A DNA stretch of 64,000 nucleotides from Rhipicephalus microplus. Lineage: Eukaryota; Arthropoda; Arachnida; Ixodida; Ixodidae. The position numbers and the translations under genes were made by a program. The stretch spans positions 67,032,002-67,096,001 of the forward strand of contig NC_134701.1 of assembly GCF_043290135.1 (NCBI RefSeq), in the 5' to 3' direction. Below the pieces are notes generated by a model that was given only the letters and a program-made list of their open reading frames with translations, did no database searches and had not been told where the DNA came from. This document shows positions 36,001 to 47,789 of this stretch, one piece after another (the first letter of the stretch is position 1; each line of letters opens with the position of its first letter).

Positions 36001-38470
36001 TGCTTCGACGTAGCTTCAGTGCTCAACTCGAAGCGTTCGCGCACAAAATGTTACTGAAACTAGACAAAGCCTTCAATAGTCCCACCAGTGTGCTACTAAC
36101 ACAACGTACATGATATTCCGGCCTAAAAGCAAATTTATCAGTAACATAAGTGTCATATTTGAAAACAAAATTACACTGCACATGCTAGAGACCAAACGTT
36201 TGTTGGCGTGTGTTTTCGGGAGGAATTAAACTGGAAAACACATGTGAGCTATCTAATTACCGCACTGGCACGTTTTTCTTTAGAAAAATGCACTTAATTC
36301 TACCATGGTTTAGGAAAAAATAATGCGCTTTTTTGCTTTCTAAAGTGACTTGTGGGATGTTGTATATTCTGGGGAACAACATCGCGAAGAATTTACCAAA
36401 AGCTAATAACTATACAAAAAAAAAATACTGCGTTGTCTTAAAGAAAACAGACGAAACATACGAGACTTGCGAAGTGCTTCATTATTCATCAAACATTCCA
36501 TGCTCAGGGGGTTATATCATATTAGTTATCAAAGGCATCTGCACCATATACAGGTGCAGAGGCTTTTGCCAGGCGTATGAAACGCGTTTTGCTTCTGTAT
36601 ACTTTTTTTGAAATTCAAGAAATAAAATAAATTACTACAACAACAACAACAACTACTACTACTACTACTACTACCATTTGTTTAAACTGCTGCGGTTAAT
36701 TCAAAAGAACAAGTTATGCCAGGAAAGTAGTACCGGGGCATTAAACTACCATTCGCGAGAACAAAACAATCGAGCAATAAGAACAAGAACTAATTATTGA
36801 AAACAAAGTGCTGCGTACAAGACACCTGCCGTGATATATATGCTCATGCAGATAAGTTGACGTTTAAGGCTAGCAAAGCAGCCTTTAAAAAACAAAGGAC
36901 CTATTACTACCTACCAGTACACATTATCAAAACTATGAAGGGGAGTTTTATGCCTGGGCCAAACTTGAAAGCATTTATAAATTATAGTATTTTGACCGAA
37001 TTATTGAAGTTTAGAGTTTGACGGAAGCCCGTCTCGTCGGGAGGATACATGGCTGAAGTTAGAAAGGCCGGAAACACTACACCGACCAAAGTAAAAGTAA
37101 AAAAAAACACATGGAAGCCTTGTTGACAAGCAAAAAAAAAAGACTTGCGTGTGGGAGCCGAAACGTCTTTTTTTGTGTGTTTTTTCAGACTTTCAATTTG
37201 GTCGCTGCTGTGTTTCCAGGTTTTCTTCTTTTTAACCTTCAACTATGATAGAGGTATTGTAAACTTTAATCCCGGTTGGCCCTTAGGCACTTTTGTGTTT
37301 CTTACTATTTCAGTTTTTTAGTAAATTTAGCTTTGATATGCATTCACGTGAGTGACGTCTAATTTTTCAGATGTACTATGTAACCTTTTTATCTTTCTCT
37401 CTGGGTGAATTTTCTATGTACACTTGCCCGGTGTAACTAATGCATTGATTAGTGTCTCTTTCCGTCTCTGCTCATATCGAAACTTAGCACAAACTGCGGA
37501 GGGACAAGGGACTTTGTCAGGCTGATTGGCTTTATCCCTCGCCCCTGTAGGGAGCTCTGCAATGTGTTAACTGTAAATAAAGTTCTCTTACTTTTACTGT
37601 CTTACCTTTCAGCAACGTTCTGCTTTTGTATGCGTTATATTGTCGCAGAGTTAATGGTCAACACTTTCATAATACGAGCTTTGGCTTGTGTGTGCTAAAA
37701 CTTATTACCCGAATTTTTTGGGTGACAGCTGTCATGAGTAATGGTGCTACACCACGTAATAACTGTATGTAAATATGAACGGACCGCTTACGTAGAGATA
37801 CAGTAAATAATTAGTATACTTAATCTGTCACTTACAATATTTATTGCTTCTTTATTTCCTTAAGAGTAGATATGTCTTGATGTGGGGATTTGTGGGAAAG
37901 TATAATATGAGCAAGTACCAGCCCTACAAATCATCAATTACGCTCACTAAGCCTTCAATCGCAGTTATACGAGATGAATAGCACTGAAATTGCTGAAACG
38001 CGGCCGTTCTCAAGTAAAAAGGAGAGAAATACTAATTCGACATAATATTCACTTTTATTGAATGTAGTTAGAAATAAACTATCAAATGTAAATTGGAGAA
38101 AGATGGTATTGTACATTCTTCAATCTCTTCTTGTCCCTTGTCGCAGAGAGTGTTCTTGCCGCATACGCAGCAACGTTGCCACTTCACCCGGATAAGATTG
38201 GGCTCTGACCTGCTGTTCTCAGCTGCACGCCTGTTCATCTTTCTCTAGCGTAGTCAATGCCACCGCTTTGTCAGCCTGCGGACAAGAGAAAGTCATTCAC
38301 CGCTCGTTTGTTTGTTTTTGTGCGCTGCTTGTGCTGTTAGCCTTCGTTAGAGATACGTCCGTTTTCGCGACCCTATCCTCCTTGCGGCACTGCACTGTTA
38401 CCTTTTCAGATCACTGCAGAACCTGCTTCGCCGCATCCCATAAGCTTGTGTAATTGAAGAGTGCGGGAAA
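36001..38470. other. No gene recognised; trinucleotide repeat and LINE-like 3' end
   Basis: AT-rich. A (CAA)n then (ACT)n trinucleotide tract lies at 36632-36674. The stretch ending at about 37600 resembles a LINE 3' UTR on the plus strand (TGTAAATAAAGTTCTCTTAC at the end), but no reading frame supports it. Poly(A)/poly(T) runs near 37100-37190. Confidence 0.3.
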
Positions 38471-38720
38471 TCCCGCTTGACACTGTTTTATTGCGATAGC
38501 GAATATATGGACACTCTCGGCTGGATTTTGCCGCCGGCGTCGGCGTCGACGTGGCATCAGCGTCAATGTCATGCACCGTATAAGTATACGTATCTATATA
38601 TATATGAAAACGCAAGAAAGAAAAAAATGCAGAAAAAAGAACATTCTGGCGCGCGGAATCGAACATGGGACCTCTGTGTCGTGAAAACCAGGCGTTAACC
38701 ACTGAGTCACCCCGCATCAC
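38471..38720 (-). mobile_element. tRNA-derived SINE-like repeat, minus orientation
   Basis: Read on the minus strand it begins at about 38720 with a tRNA-like head. An A-box-like TGACTCAGTGG (38699-38709) and a B-box-like TGTTCGATTCC (38655-38665) each differ from consensus at about one position. The body continues through a CGACGCCGACGCCGGCGG stretch to a CTATCGCAATAAAA tail near 38484. No target-site duplication was found. It touches the 3' end of the L1-like element, so one may have inserted at the other's end. Confidence 0.5.
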
Positions 38721-38724
38721 TTTT

Positions 38725-39707
38725 TCTACTTTAATGCATGAAATCATCACTAGTGAACCAGTGAAGTACGCACAACATACTTCATCAGAAGCCAGGCAAA
38801 CACAGACAAGCGTCAAGAAGGGGAAGCCACCTCGGAACGGGGTCAAATGTCTCAACAACACAGCGCACTTGAGCAGTTGCTACTCGGAAGACGGATCTCG
38901 TCGACCGTGGTGGCGGCTCGGCCTGTCTATCAATCATGCGACTTTTCCATAGGGAATAAAGTCCCAACAACATAAACAGGTCATAAGGAGTATTATTAGT
39001 CATACTCTTTCTGAATGGGAAGAACGTAATACCTTGAGCTGTGATTGGTAGTTCTTTTCTTATTATTCTTGTTAGAATGTCCCAATAATAAGCCTCACGA
39101 CAATGAATAAAACAATGCTCATAGTCTCAGATTGGTTGCAGAGTCTACAATTCACGGTCCAGGGTACTGTATATTGATTTTACATTCAGCCACGTTTTCA
39201 CTAGCAGCGTTCAAGTGTGCAGTGTAAATAAAAATATTTTCGCTGAAGGAGATATTCCCATTCTACGTGCACGAAGTAATGCATCGTGACCAGAAAAAAG
39301 CGAATATGGCCTTCAATAAACTGGTTCGGAGAAAAGGTTATTCACAAGTGCAGCGGTTAAATTTGTTCTGCAATAGTATACAAATACTCTAAGCTAAACC
39401 TCACTTTCAAAAAATCGGCAGTATCAACAATTTCTTTTAGGAATCCCCGTAATGTCAATTCCTTAGCAACGCTTGTTGTGACATGAATAAAATGAAGGTA
39501 GTAGCATAGACGGTTAAGAATAACCGCTTAAAGAAAGGGGTGGCCCACATCGTTGAGGTATACAAAAATCGCAACACCAACTGTCGCACGAACAAATGCA
39601 CAAGTCCGGTGCCACCCTTTTCAAGCGGAAGAAAAGAATTGTCTCTTCTCTTGGGTGAAGACGCTAAGGGGCGCCGATTCATGCGGTCCTCTAAACATCG
39701 GCTCCTG
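38725..39707 (-). pseudogene. 3' part of an L1/Tx1-like LINE ORF2, split by insertion
   Basis: Minus-strand frames continue the reverse transcriptase C-terminus of the element at 45259-49560. 39455-39682 carries GGTGLVHLFVRQLVLRFLY, typical of the region after the RT thumb in L1-like elements. 38785-39003 carries YDLFMLLGLYSLWKSRMIDR and a WLPLLDACL end. Stops and frameshifts separate them. At the upper edge the EPM motif (39699-39707) repeats the EP motif found just inside 45261-45270, which is how I place the junction. The segment is non-functional. Confidence 0.75.
39696..39707. repeat. Decayed target-site duplication, left copy
   Basis: CATCGGCTCCTG aligns with CTTGGGTTCCTA at 45259-45270 (8 of 12 identical). 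Both encode the same minus-strand residues of the host LINE (EP preceded by a decayed codon). This is the expected outcome of target-site duplication followed by mutation. Confidence 0.6.
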
Positions 39708-39890
39708 CTTGTTCACCTTTTTTCCTGTGAAAGTTAGCTATGTGTTTAATGCCTTTTAAACCGGCCGACGCCTGAAGTCTTGAGGACCACGTGGAAACAA
39801 TTTTGTCACGGCAGGAGGATCTTTTACCGAGTTTTGAAGGACTTTATTGCTCGACCTCGCCGTGGGTTGCTAGGCCTATGGTAATGCTTA

Positions 39891-39914
39891 GCTAAGCCTA
39901 ACGTTAGGCTTAGC
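39891..39914. repeat. Perfect 24-bp palindrome in LINE 5' UTR
   Basis: GCTAAGCCTAAC is followed directly by its exact reverse complement GTTAGGCTTAGC, with no loop. It lies 23 bp before the first ATG of ORF1. As RNA it would form a strong hairpin just upstream of the start codon. Confidence 0.95.
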
Positions 39915-39937
39915 GCGTTTGAGCTATCAAGATTGTA

Positions 39938-41635
39938 TTGCAAGTCACTGTGCAAAGGGAGGACATTTCTCCCGAAGCATTCCAGTGTTCTGGATGGACA
40001 ACGGCGCTTTCTAAGCGTAAGTCAACTAAAGCACCCGTGGCGGGCGCTGAAGTTCAAGGTCCACCATACGGCAAGAACGCTGGCATCCAATCTCTCGCCA
40101 AAGTGAAGAAACGCCTCGCCAACGCGTCAAGGCTACCTCATCTACCAAGGGAGCATTTTCGAATCAATGTTAGGCCTCGAGGAGGCCTGTACGTTAAGAA
40201 TACCAGTAACGTCCGGATTTCTCAAGCCCTCACGACAGTGGCGCGTCTCTCCGCTGCGGATATTACATAAGACATCATTTGTCCTAATGCTATGCAGAAC
40301 ATTGTTGTGATTAGTACGCCATCGCAAGCCAACGCCAAGGCCTATGCAAGTCTAGAGGCCATCATCGTTAGTAACGCAGGATACGAGGTTAGCTCCTACA
40401 TTGCTGCGCCCGACAACACATGCAAGGGCATCATCACAAGCATCGATATGGAAATTGACGACGAAGAGTTCAGAAGACTTCTTATTCAGCCGAGGAATCC
40501 CACTGTTCTTGAAATGCGTCGAATCGAGAATTCTACCATAGTCGTTATGCTCTTCAAACGACTTCAAGTCCCAAATTACGTCATGTGTGGTCCCAGCGTA
40601 GTCAGGTGCACCCTCTACCGACGGCAGACGGATGTCTACTATACCTGTGGTAGACTCGGCCACAGAGCCGACGTGTGCCCCACTCCAGGAAATGTTATCT
40701 GTCGAGGTTGCGGAACGGCCTTCCCTAGCAACCAGCACATTTGCTCACCGAAGTGCGCCTTCTGTGGAGGGCCTCATCCAACGGCCGACAGAACCTGTAC
40801 ACGAATATTCGAGGTACCTTACATCGTCAGACAGCGCAGACGAGAAAGACGCGACTTTGACAAAAACTTCCCACCAATACATGAGCTGTCCGAACCAGCC
40901 AACAAGTTCAGGTCCCACTCCAGGAGCTCGAGGGGGCGCTCCCGATACAGGAGCGGTGCCCGATCCACAAGCTGTTCCCAGTCCCGGAGCTGTTCCCGAT
41001 CATGGAGCCCGGCCGTCAGCGTTCAGGTGCCTGCTGCCACAGCGACCGAGTGGGCTGACCGCCTCAAAGAATCTCAGAAACAGGTAACGGGAGGCATACT
41101 GCCAGAGCAGAACAATGCTAGAATTATTCAGCTGGAAAGGGAGAACGCTGCACTAAAGGAGGCGATCGCGCAACTTAGAGTCGAGATAGTCGCACTTTAG
41201 AATGCTAATAACGCTAAGACTGAGGCTCCACAACCTCCTCAGGTCACTAGACTCCAAACGCCTATGGAAACGCCCGTGGAAACACCTATGGAAACGGTCA
41301 TGGAAACGCCCGTAGAAAAACCCGCGGAGGCGCCCGTCGAGACACCCATGAAAAAGCAGTGTACTGTTCGTCCAGCCAAAAAGAGGGCTTTGACGAGGCC
41401 CGCGTTTGATGAGGAACTGCATAGCTTTAAAACAGAGATCAGAGACATGTTCCAGTTGCTTAGCCAAACAGTCGCATTGGTTCATGTTAAGGTCGATACC
41501 TTGGCGGACAAGTTCAGCGCACTGGATGCCAATGTCAATACGTTGGACGCTAACTCCTGTGCGTTGGTCGTGAAAGTCAACGCGCTCGAACGCAGGCACA
41601 TATCTTTCGAGCCTAACCATGGCGCTTCCGCCTAA
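39938..41635 (+). pseudogene. LINE ORF1, gag-like protein with zinc knuckles
   Basis: Three open stretches (39938-40267, 40271-41197, 41201-41635) lie in one frame and are separated only by TAA at 40268 and TAG at 41198. Both could be C-to-T changes of Gln codons. The middle stretch has three Cys/His clusters at about 40638-40800: a first knuckle missing its first Cys (YYTCGRLGHRADVC), CRGCGTAFPSNQHIC, and CAFCGGPHPTADRTC. A Ser/Arg-rich stretch and a helical, probably coiled-coil segment (LERENAALKEAIAQLRVE) follow. The last stretch starts with tandem Pro-Val/Met-Glu-Thr repeats and ends in another heptad-like region. Such proteins bind the element RNA. Inactive here. Confidence 0.8.
41262..41350 (+). 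repeat. Coding minisatellite of ~12-bp units in ORF1
   Basis: Variants of GAAACGCCCGTG and GAAACACCTATG repeat about seven times, encoding E-T-P-V/M units. The run is degenerate but stays in frame. Confidence 0.8.
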
Positions 41636-41639
41636 AGAG

Positions 41640-44600
41640 TTCAGGATTTGGCAGTGAAAATGCTGGGGGTGTACCCGCAAGAAGGCAGTTCTTCAGTTTA
41701 TTCGTTATCGCTCTGAAAAGCCGCACGTCATTTTGCTTCAGAAGACGCTTTCGGATTCTGTCATTCTGCCGGGTTAGACATCTCACGCTCTTTATGGAGA
41801 CGGACGAAGGGGTACTTGCACGCTCGTATGTAAGGGATACACCTATATCTCATATGATCTTTTTATTAACAGTAGTAAAGTGGAACACTCATTGGTCGAA
41901 ATTATTCCGGGGGTCATTTAAAGAGTAGCGTTTCATCCTGCATATTCATAGTTAGCCAAATGACTCGAGACAAGGGTTTGCGGCACTCTTGTGTAGGGTT
42001 GCCGCCAGGGCCGGTATCTCCCTGCTTGTGGTGGCGGGCGATATCAACGCTCATCATCAGGCTTGGGCTTATCTGCGGTCATCCCGTAAAGGCGAGGATT
42101 TGTGGCAAGCAGCGGCGAACTTGAACCTCACCCTGGCCATGGACCCAGCATTTCCGACCAGGATGGGCAACTCCTGCACGAAGGACACCACGCCGGATCT
42201 TACCTTGTTAAAAATGTTGAATCTGCTACTTGGCACAACTTGCACGTGGATCTGGGTAGTGACCTTAATGTTTTAGCTACCCATATCAGTGTAAAGGGCA
42301 AACCCGTAAGAGAGTTTAGTTTCGCAGATTGGGATTACTTCCGGCCTATTAGAAAAGAACGCGTGCAAGCTGAAGACTCAACCTCCAACCTAGATCAATG
42401 GGTCAACCAGCTCAAGGGATACGTCGGTGAGTCGACAAAAAATATACACACGGATTTGGAAACGGATAGGATGAACAGGCGCCTTGCGCACCTCCTAGAG
42501 GCCAAGAAATCATTGCTCAATAGGTGGAAGGGGCAGAGGCTCAATTGTTGGCTCCGCAAGAAAATTGAAGAACTTAACCGAACCATCGAAGACCACTGCC
42601 AGACCCTTTCTAGGCAGCAGTGGGATGAGGTGTGCAATTCCGTTGATGGCCAAATGAGAATAGGAGGGAAATCGAATTTGCTAAATTACCTTTTGCACGA
42701 GTTGAATTCCAAGAGTAATCAAAGGCAAGCAATTGCTAAACTCATACATGCCGGCAGACAGTCTGATTTTGAAGACGCTATACTGGATGGTTCGGCTCAC
42801 AGATATTTACCCATTGGCTCCTCGAGTGGTTCAGACTATCCATCTTACACTGGACCCTCTTGCACTGAGCTCGGAGAGCCCTTTACCACCAGCGGCGTTT
42901 GCGAAGTTCTTCAAAACCTTAATAAACGATCGGCTCCAGGCCGGATACCATCTCGAACAGGGCTCTCAGGAACCTATACGACGAATCCATCAATTTTTTT
43001 ACCGATGAGATTAACCGCATATGGAGAGAAGGTTCTGTCCAGACTCTTGGAAAATGGCATCGGTTGTCTTCATTTTTAAGCCGGCGCGACCTCCTGGTTT
43101 GGGCAATCTAAGGCCCATATCGCTAACGTCCTGTGTCAGCAAGGTGATGGAGCACGTGCTTTACAACCGTGTCTCTAAGTACATTGAGAAGAAAGGTCTT
43201 TTCCTTACAACATGGTTGGGTTTCGTCTGTCTTTGTCCGCACAGGATACAATGAAGGTGCTCAAACATCAAATCATAGACGTGAACACAAGAGACGTAAG
43301 AGGCATCCTGGGTCTTGACTTGGAAAAAGCGTTTGACAACATCTCTCACGTGCACATCTTAAACTTCATTTCGGAGCTTAGACTAGGCGAAGCCTTCCAC
43401 AGATATGTCAGCTCCCTTCTCGAATCCAGGAAGGCCACGCTCAATATAGGAGACCTCAAGTCCTCTCCCATAGCACTAGGCCGTAAAGGCATGCCGCAAG
43501 AAGCGGTGATATCTCCGCTTCTCTTTAACATCGCTATATGCAAAGTGTTAACACTGCTATCTAACGTGAAGGGCATCAGCCATACGCTTTACGCTGATGA
43601 TATTACCATCTGGCGTCCCGGAGGTAGCGAAGGGGAAGTCGAGACTGCACTCCAGGAAGCCATCGATCAGACAGAGCTCTTCCTTGATGGCACAGGGCTG
43701 AGGTGCTCCTCGAGTAAATCGGAGCTGCTTTTATACAGGCCCAATAGAAAAGGAGCCAGGCTAAAAAACTCTAAGCCTTTATCAGAGGTAGACATTGTAC
43801 TTCACACCGGAAGTGGTGCCCCCCTTTCGAGAGTGGACGCTATTAGAGTGCTGAACATGATTATAGAGTCGCACGGGTACAACAGACAAACTATCGCTAA
43901 GATTTCGACCAAGACCGAGAACACGATCAGGTTGATTATTAGGGTTTCGAACAGAAGGGGGGACGCAGAGAGGACAATCTACTGAGGCTCTTTCATACAT
44001 TCCTCATGAGTCACATAACGTAAGTTGCTGCCATGCACTCTTGGTATAGATTCGAAAAGAAGAAGCTGGAAACTCTGATCAGAAAAAGCGCAAAAAGGGT
44101 GTTGGGCATCCCCGTGCGAACAAGCAGTGAACGGCATATGCCGCTAGAAGTTCATAATACCCTAGATGAGATCATTGAAGCCCAAGAGACTGCACAGCTA
44201 ATGCGCCTGCCGTCTACGCCGGCTGGTAGAAAGATTCTGTCCGTCCTAGGCCTCAGTCCGGTGCTCGTAGAGGATCACTGTCTTCAACTACCGGATGAAC
44301 AGTGTGCTGCCATTCAGGTCTCCATCCTCAGCACAACGTAGGAAGGCGCCGGGCTAGGGCCATCATACTTCTGAAGAACATCAGGAACGATCCTCATTCA
44401 GTGTGTTTTGTCGATGCCGCCCAGTATGGTCGCTCAGATATGTTTTCTGTTATTTCCGTCAATCATATGGGTTCTATTATCAATGCTGCATCAGTTAGGG
44501 ACTCAACTTCCCCAAGAGCCGCACAGTTGGCTGTAGCCCTTGTCCTTTTGGATGACAGTAGATCGCAAATCTTCACCGACTCAAGGTCAGCGGTCAAGGC

Positions 44601-45206
44601 TTTCGCCTTTGGTTCTGTCTGTTCTGAAGTATTTAAACTACTTGAAATAGGACACTTTCTCCACATACCATTCCTTTTTTTCCTGCACATCTCGAGCACC
44701 TACTGGACTCTCAAGTAAACCTGAATGACACTGCTCGCTCTCAGGTGCGTGCACTAACCCTCCGTGCTGGGGAGGACGTGGGTCCGCAGGTTGGCAGTGA
44801 GATGTTCAGGGACGCTTTACTTACATTCAGTGAAGTGGCTAAACACTGCCACTTGAGTAGGCGATCATTTTCTCCTCCACACAACAAGTTGCCTAGACCT
44901 CAGGCCATCATGTTTAGAATGCTCCAGACCAGGTCTTATCCAAGCCTATTTCTCCTCAGCATAAGCTCCTCAGGGGCTTTTGACTCTGCTTGTCCTGATT
45001 GTGGTGAGGTTAGTGACTTAGAACATATGCTCTGGCAGTGCCCCTCGTTACGGAGCTCAAGTCGGCTCACAGAAGGAGACTGGGACTCTGCCTTACGAAG
45101 TTCAATGTTGCTACCACAACTACAGGCTGTTCAGAGAGCCCACGATGCGCCGGTGAGGCTAGGCCTCCCCGTTACTACGTGGGAGCGGCCCACGACATTG
45201 CTCTAA
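41640..45206 (+). pseudogene. LINE ORF2: endonuclease, reverse transcriptase, RNase H
   Basis: Domains appear in order across several frames. The APE endonuclease (about 41650-42290) has GDINAHHQAW and TKDTTPDLT, but its early catalytic Glu reads Lys (ILLQKT near 41732). A linker and RT N-terminus (42102-43079) come next, followed by an NLRPISLTSC block (43021-43254). The RT core (43212-43985) has LDLEKAFDNIS, a GMPQEAVISPL block where consensus has PQG, and the active-site YADD at about 43591. RNase H (about 44390-44640) has VDAAQYG and FTDSRSAVKAF. The end has CPDCGEVSDLEHMLWQC. At least four frameshifts and several stops make it inactive. It would have nicked target DNA and primed reverse transcription of its own RNA. 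Confidence 0.85.
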
Positions 45207-45229
45207 AGGAGCAGCGTTTCTCAGGACCC

Positions 45230-45258
45230 AATAAAGTTCTTTGTCTGTCTGTCTGTCG
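45230..45258 (+). terminator. LINE 3' end: AATAAA and TCTG-repeat tail
   Basis: A polyadenylation hexamer AATAAA at 45230-45235 is followed by TTTGTCTGTCTGTCTGTC to 45258. Short tandem-repeat tails in place of poly(A) are characteristic of I-like LINEs. Confidence 0.7.
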
Positions 45259-45270
45259 CTTGGGTTCCTA
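45259..45270. repeat. Decayed target-site duplication, right copy
   Basis: CTTGGGTTCCTA, matching 39696-39707 at 8 of 12 positions. It marks where the minus-strand LINE frame resumes. Confidence 0.6.
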
Positions 45271-47780
45271 AGAACAGCTCCAAATAAAGCAAGCAAATAT
45301 CCTATAAAAGGCTTGAATGCGCACACGATAGCAGTGCAACACCTGCAGAACATAAATAAGCTTTGATGCAAGGAATATATTGCACGATTTTGCTCTGGCG
45401 AAAATGAAAAGTTCCCGTTCGTGCCATGTTGCCACCTTTCGGCGGATCGTAGTTATCGCAGTGGTCCAGTGTGGGCCGCTGTTACGATAGTTATCAAGAG
45501 GCACACCAAAATAGTTCGTAGGAGTCGCATTTCAATGAATATTTGCAAATACCGAAGGAGTTCGGGCCCACATGCCTAGCCAGAATCCAGTACTTTTATC
45601 AAAATTTTTGCTGGCGCCAGCGTCTTCACAGAAACGTAAAGTAGTGTTGACTGCTTCTTGAACGCTGGGTTTTTCAGTGAAAAAGAACGCAATGTCATCT
45701 GCATAAGCTAGAACTTTAACTTCCTCAGCATTGTATCGGTAGCCTCTTATGCTAGACATTAGAAGCACACTAAAACATAATGGTTCCAGATAAAATACAA
45801 AAAAGCAAAGGCGAGAGCGGACATCCCTGACGTACAGATGAGTATAACTCTATTATATTGGAAAGTGTGCGATTTACAATTAGCCTGGTTGTGCACTTCT
45901 TATAACAGAGTGAAATGTCATTGTGCAGTACATCCTCCAACTGCAGCTGTCTTAGGAGCCGGAACAAAAAAGCATGCTGTACCTTATCAAATGCTTTAGC
46001 AAGGTCTATTTGAAGGAGGGCTACTTGGTCCATGGTACCATCAATACACTCAAGCACTGAACGTGCAATATGAATGTTTGTCTGTACAGAGCGACCGCGA
46101 ATTCCACATGTTTGGTGGTCACCTACACATTTAGTAGTCACTGTCTGTAGCCAATTTGTCAACAATTTAGCAAACATGTTGTAGTCAACGTTACGTAACG
46201 ATATAGGGCTATATTCGTTAACTCTCTTTAATGCGTCAGGATCAGCACTTTTTCGGATTAATGTTGTGTGGCCCTGATAGAAAGAAGGAGGAAGTTCACC
46301 ACGTTCATAAGCCTCTTTAAAAAGTTGCTCAAGGAAAGGTATCAGAAGTTGCTGAAAAGCCATGTGAAATTTGCCACTAAGGCCATCTGGGCCAGGAGTT
46401 TTCTTCTTCTGCAATGTTGTTATTGCAAATCTAATTTCCTCTCTGGTTATGGGCTAATATACAGTGAGCCTATCATCATCTCGTACCTGAGGCACAAGGG
46501 CAATGAAGTGGTCATCTTCTCACTCAAAATTCTCCTGAAGCTCAGCCGCGGTGAACAAGCTTTTGTAATTATCTTCAAATGCGACTCTTAATTCACATGT
46601 CTTTGTGCAAAGAGAACCCCACGACTCAATTTGCAGCATCCGTTCAGATATCTCTTCTCATCCCCGAGGGATTTTCGGGTGGGTTCCTCTTCAGTGAAAT
46701 GGGTAACACGGGGACGAATATTTACCCCTCGGTATAAATCTGTATCGTCTTTGTTATCTGTGCTGGAATCACATTTATCTCGGCCACGTACAATGCCTGC
46801 TGTTGAATTTCAAAAGTATGGAGCTTATCAAGTAAATCATACAGATAGAGTTTTTCAGCTTTTTTTTGTTGCGCTATTTCACATGAAATACTAATTGCCT
46901 GATACTTAACTCTTTCTTTGAGCCTTTCCCATTGAGCGAAAAATGGCAGCTGTCGACACTGGGTTACTTCTTGTACCGATTCTTGTACTATTTTAACAAA
47001 TCAATCTTCGCGCATAGCTTCCATAGGTCCCAGTTTAGAGTGGTTTTAGAAAAAATTTTCAGGACCCCAAGAAGTAGTGACCAAGCAATGGTCTGTGAAA
47101 AATATGGGCTTTACAGCATAATTGTGAATGTGAGACCATGGGCTTAGACATACATACACACGGTCAAGCCAAGCATGAGAGATGTCCTGAAAACGCGTGA
47201 ACATCACTGAGGAAGGTGCATGTGCTCGCACATCTATTAAATTGTGGTCATTCAATAATTTCAGCAGTAAATTTGCACTTGCATCATAACAATTTGTTAT
47301 ATATGAATGATCTCTCGCGTCACAAACACAATTAAAGTCCCCAAAAACTATCAAAGTTCTGTCAGTTTTTAGCAGCGAAGTTAAAGAGAGGAAAAAGGCA
47401 TTCCTTTCCTTCACTTTCGAGGGAGCATAGACACAGATAAACCTCCATTTATGGGAATGAAAAGAAAAGTCATAACAAATGAGGTGTCCTTCCCTATCAA
47501 CATGTAGTGACGTCAAAGCGTTATTCAAGTACTTTCTAACTAATAAAAAGCATCCAGCGGATGCACCACGTGCTAGGCTGATGTATATATTGTAATCTCG
47601 GAGAACTTCCAGTGCAAGATCGGTGTCACGAGCAGCCGAAGTCTTAGTCTCTTGCACTGCAACTACATCAATGTTGTATTGCTCAAGCACGTGGCGTAAC
47701 TGCCACTGACGGCTTACATTCCTCAAGCCACGTACGTTGAGTGTCGCTACACACATGGTAAACGTTAGCGCGCTAGCCAT
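45271..47780 (-). pseudogene. L1-like ORF2: endonuclease and reverse transcriptase
   Basis: Endonuclease at 47046-47780: VATLNVRGL at the start, VAVQETKTS, VYAPSKV, GDFNCVCDARD, LDRVYV and TDHCLV (usual form SDH), so most catalytic residues survive. RT: KKKTPGPDGLSGKF, EYSPISLRNVDYNMFAKLL, LLQIDLAKAFDKVQH and RQGCPLSPLLF in 45770-46414; after a frameshift near 45810, LAYADDIAFF in 45532-45768. Two Trp-position codons have become stops (TGA at 45532, TAG at 45268), the second right beside the insertion junction. The thumb has CNIFLASKLIYVLQVL. It would have copied its own RNA; inactive now. Confidence 0.85.
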
Positions 47781-47789
47781 TTTGCTATC

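Larger units (their letters stand above)
39708..45258 (+). mobile_element. Near-full-length LINE (I/LOA-type layout) nested in another LINE
   Basis: A ~5.55-kb non-LTR retrotransposon. A 230-bp 5' UTR containing a perfect palindrome is followed by a gag-like ORF1 (39938-41635) with zinc knuckles, then ORF2 (about 41640-45206) with endonuclease, reverse transcriptase, RNase H and a terminal Cys-His motif. AATAAA at 45230 and a TCTG-repeat tail follow. The presence of RNase H together with an APE endonuclease and a three-knuckle ORF1 points to the I-like group (I, LOA, R1, Tad relatives); clade placement needs a tree. Every ORF carries stops or frameshifts, so the copy is dead. It interrupts the minus-strand L1-like element on both sides. 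Confidence 0.85.

Noticed and set aside
37000..37600. Possible LINE 3' UTR ending TGTAAATAAAGTTCTC
   Set aside because: No coding remnant supports it; resemblance of the last 30 bases alone is not enough.
38640..38720. Possible tRNA gene on the minus strand
   Set aside because: Both pol III boxes are off consensus and the sequence continues into a SINE-like body with a repeat tail.
40632..41087. 151-codon plus-strand ORF overlapping the LINE ORF1
   Set aside because: Alternative frame of the zinc-knuckle region, with Pro-Gly-Ala repeats that mirror the Ser/Arg-rich frame; a shadow.
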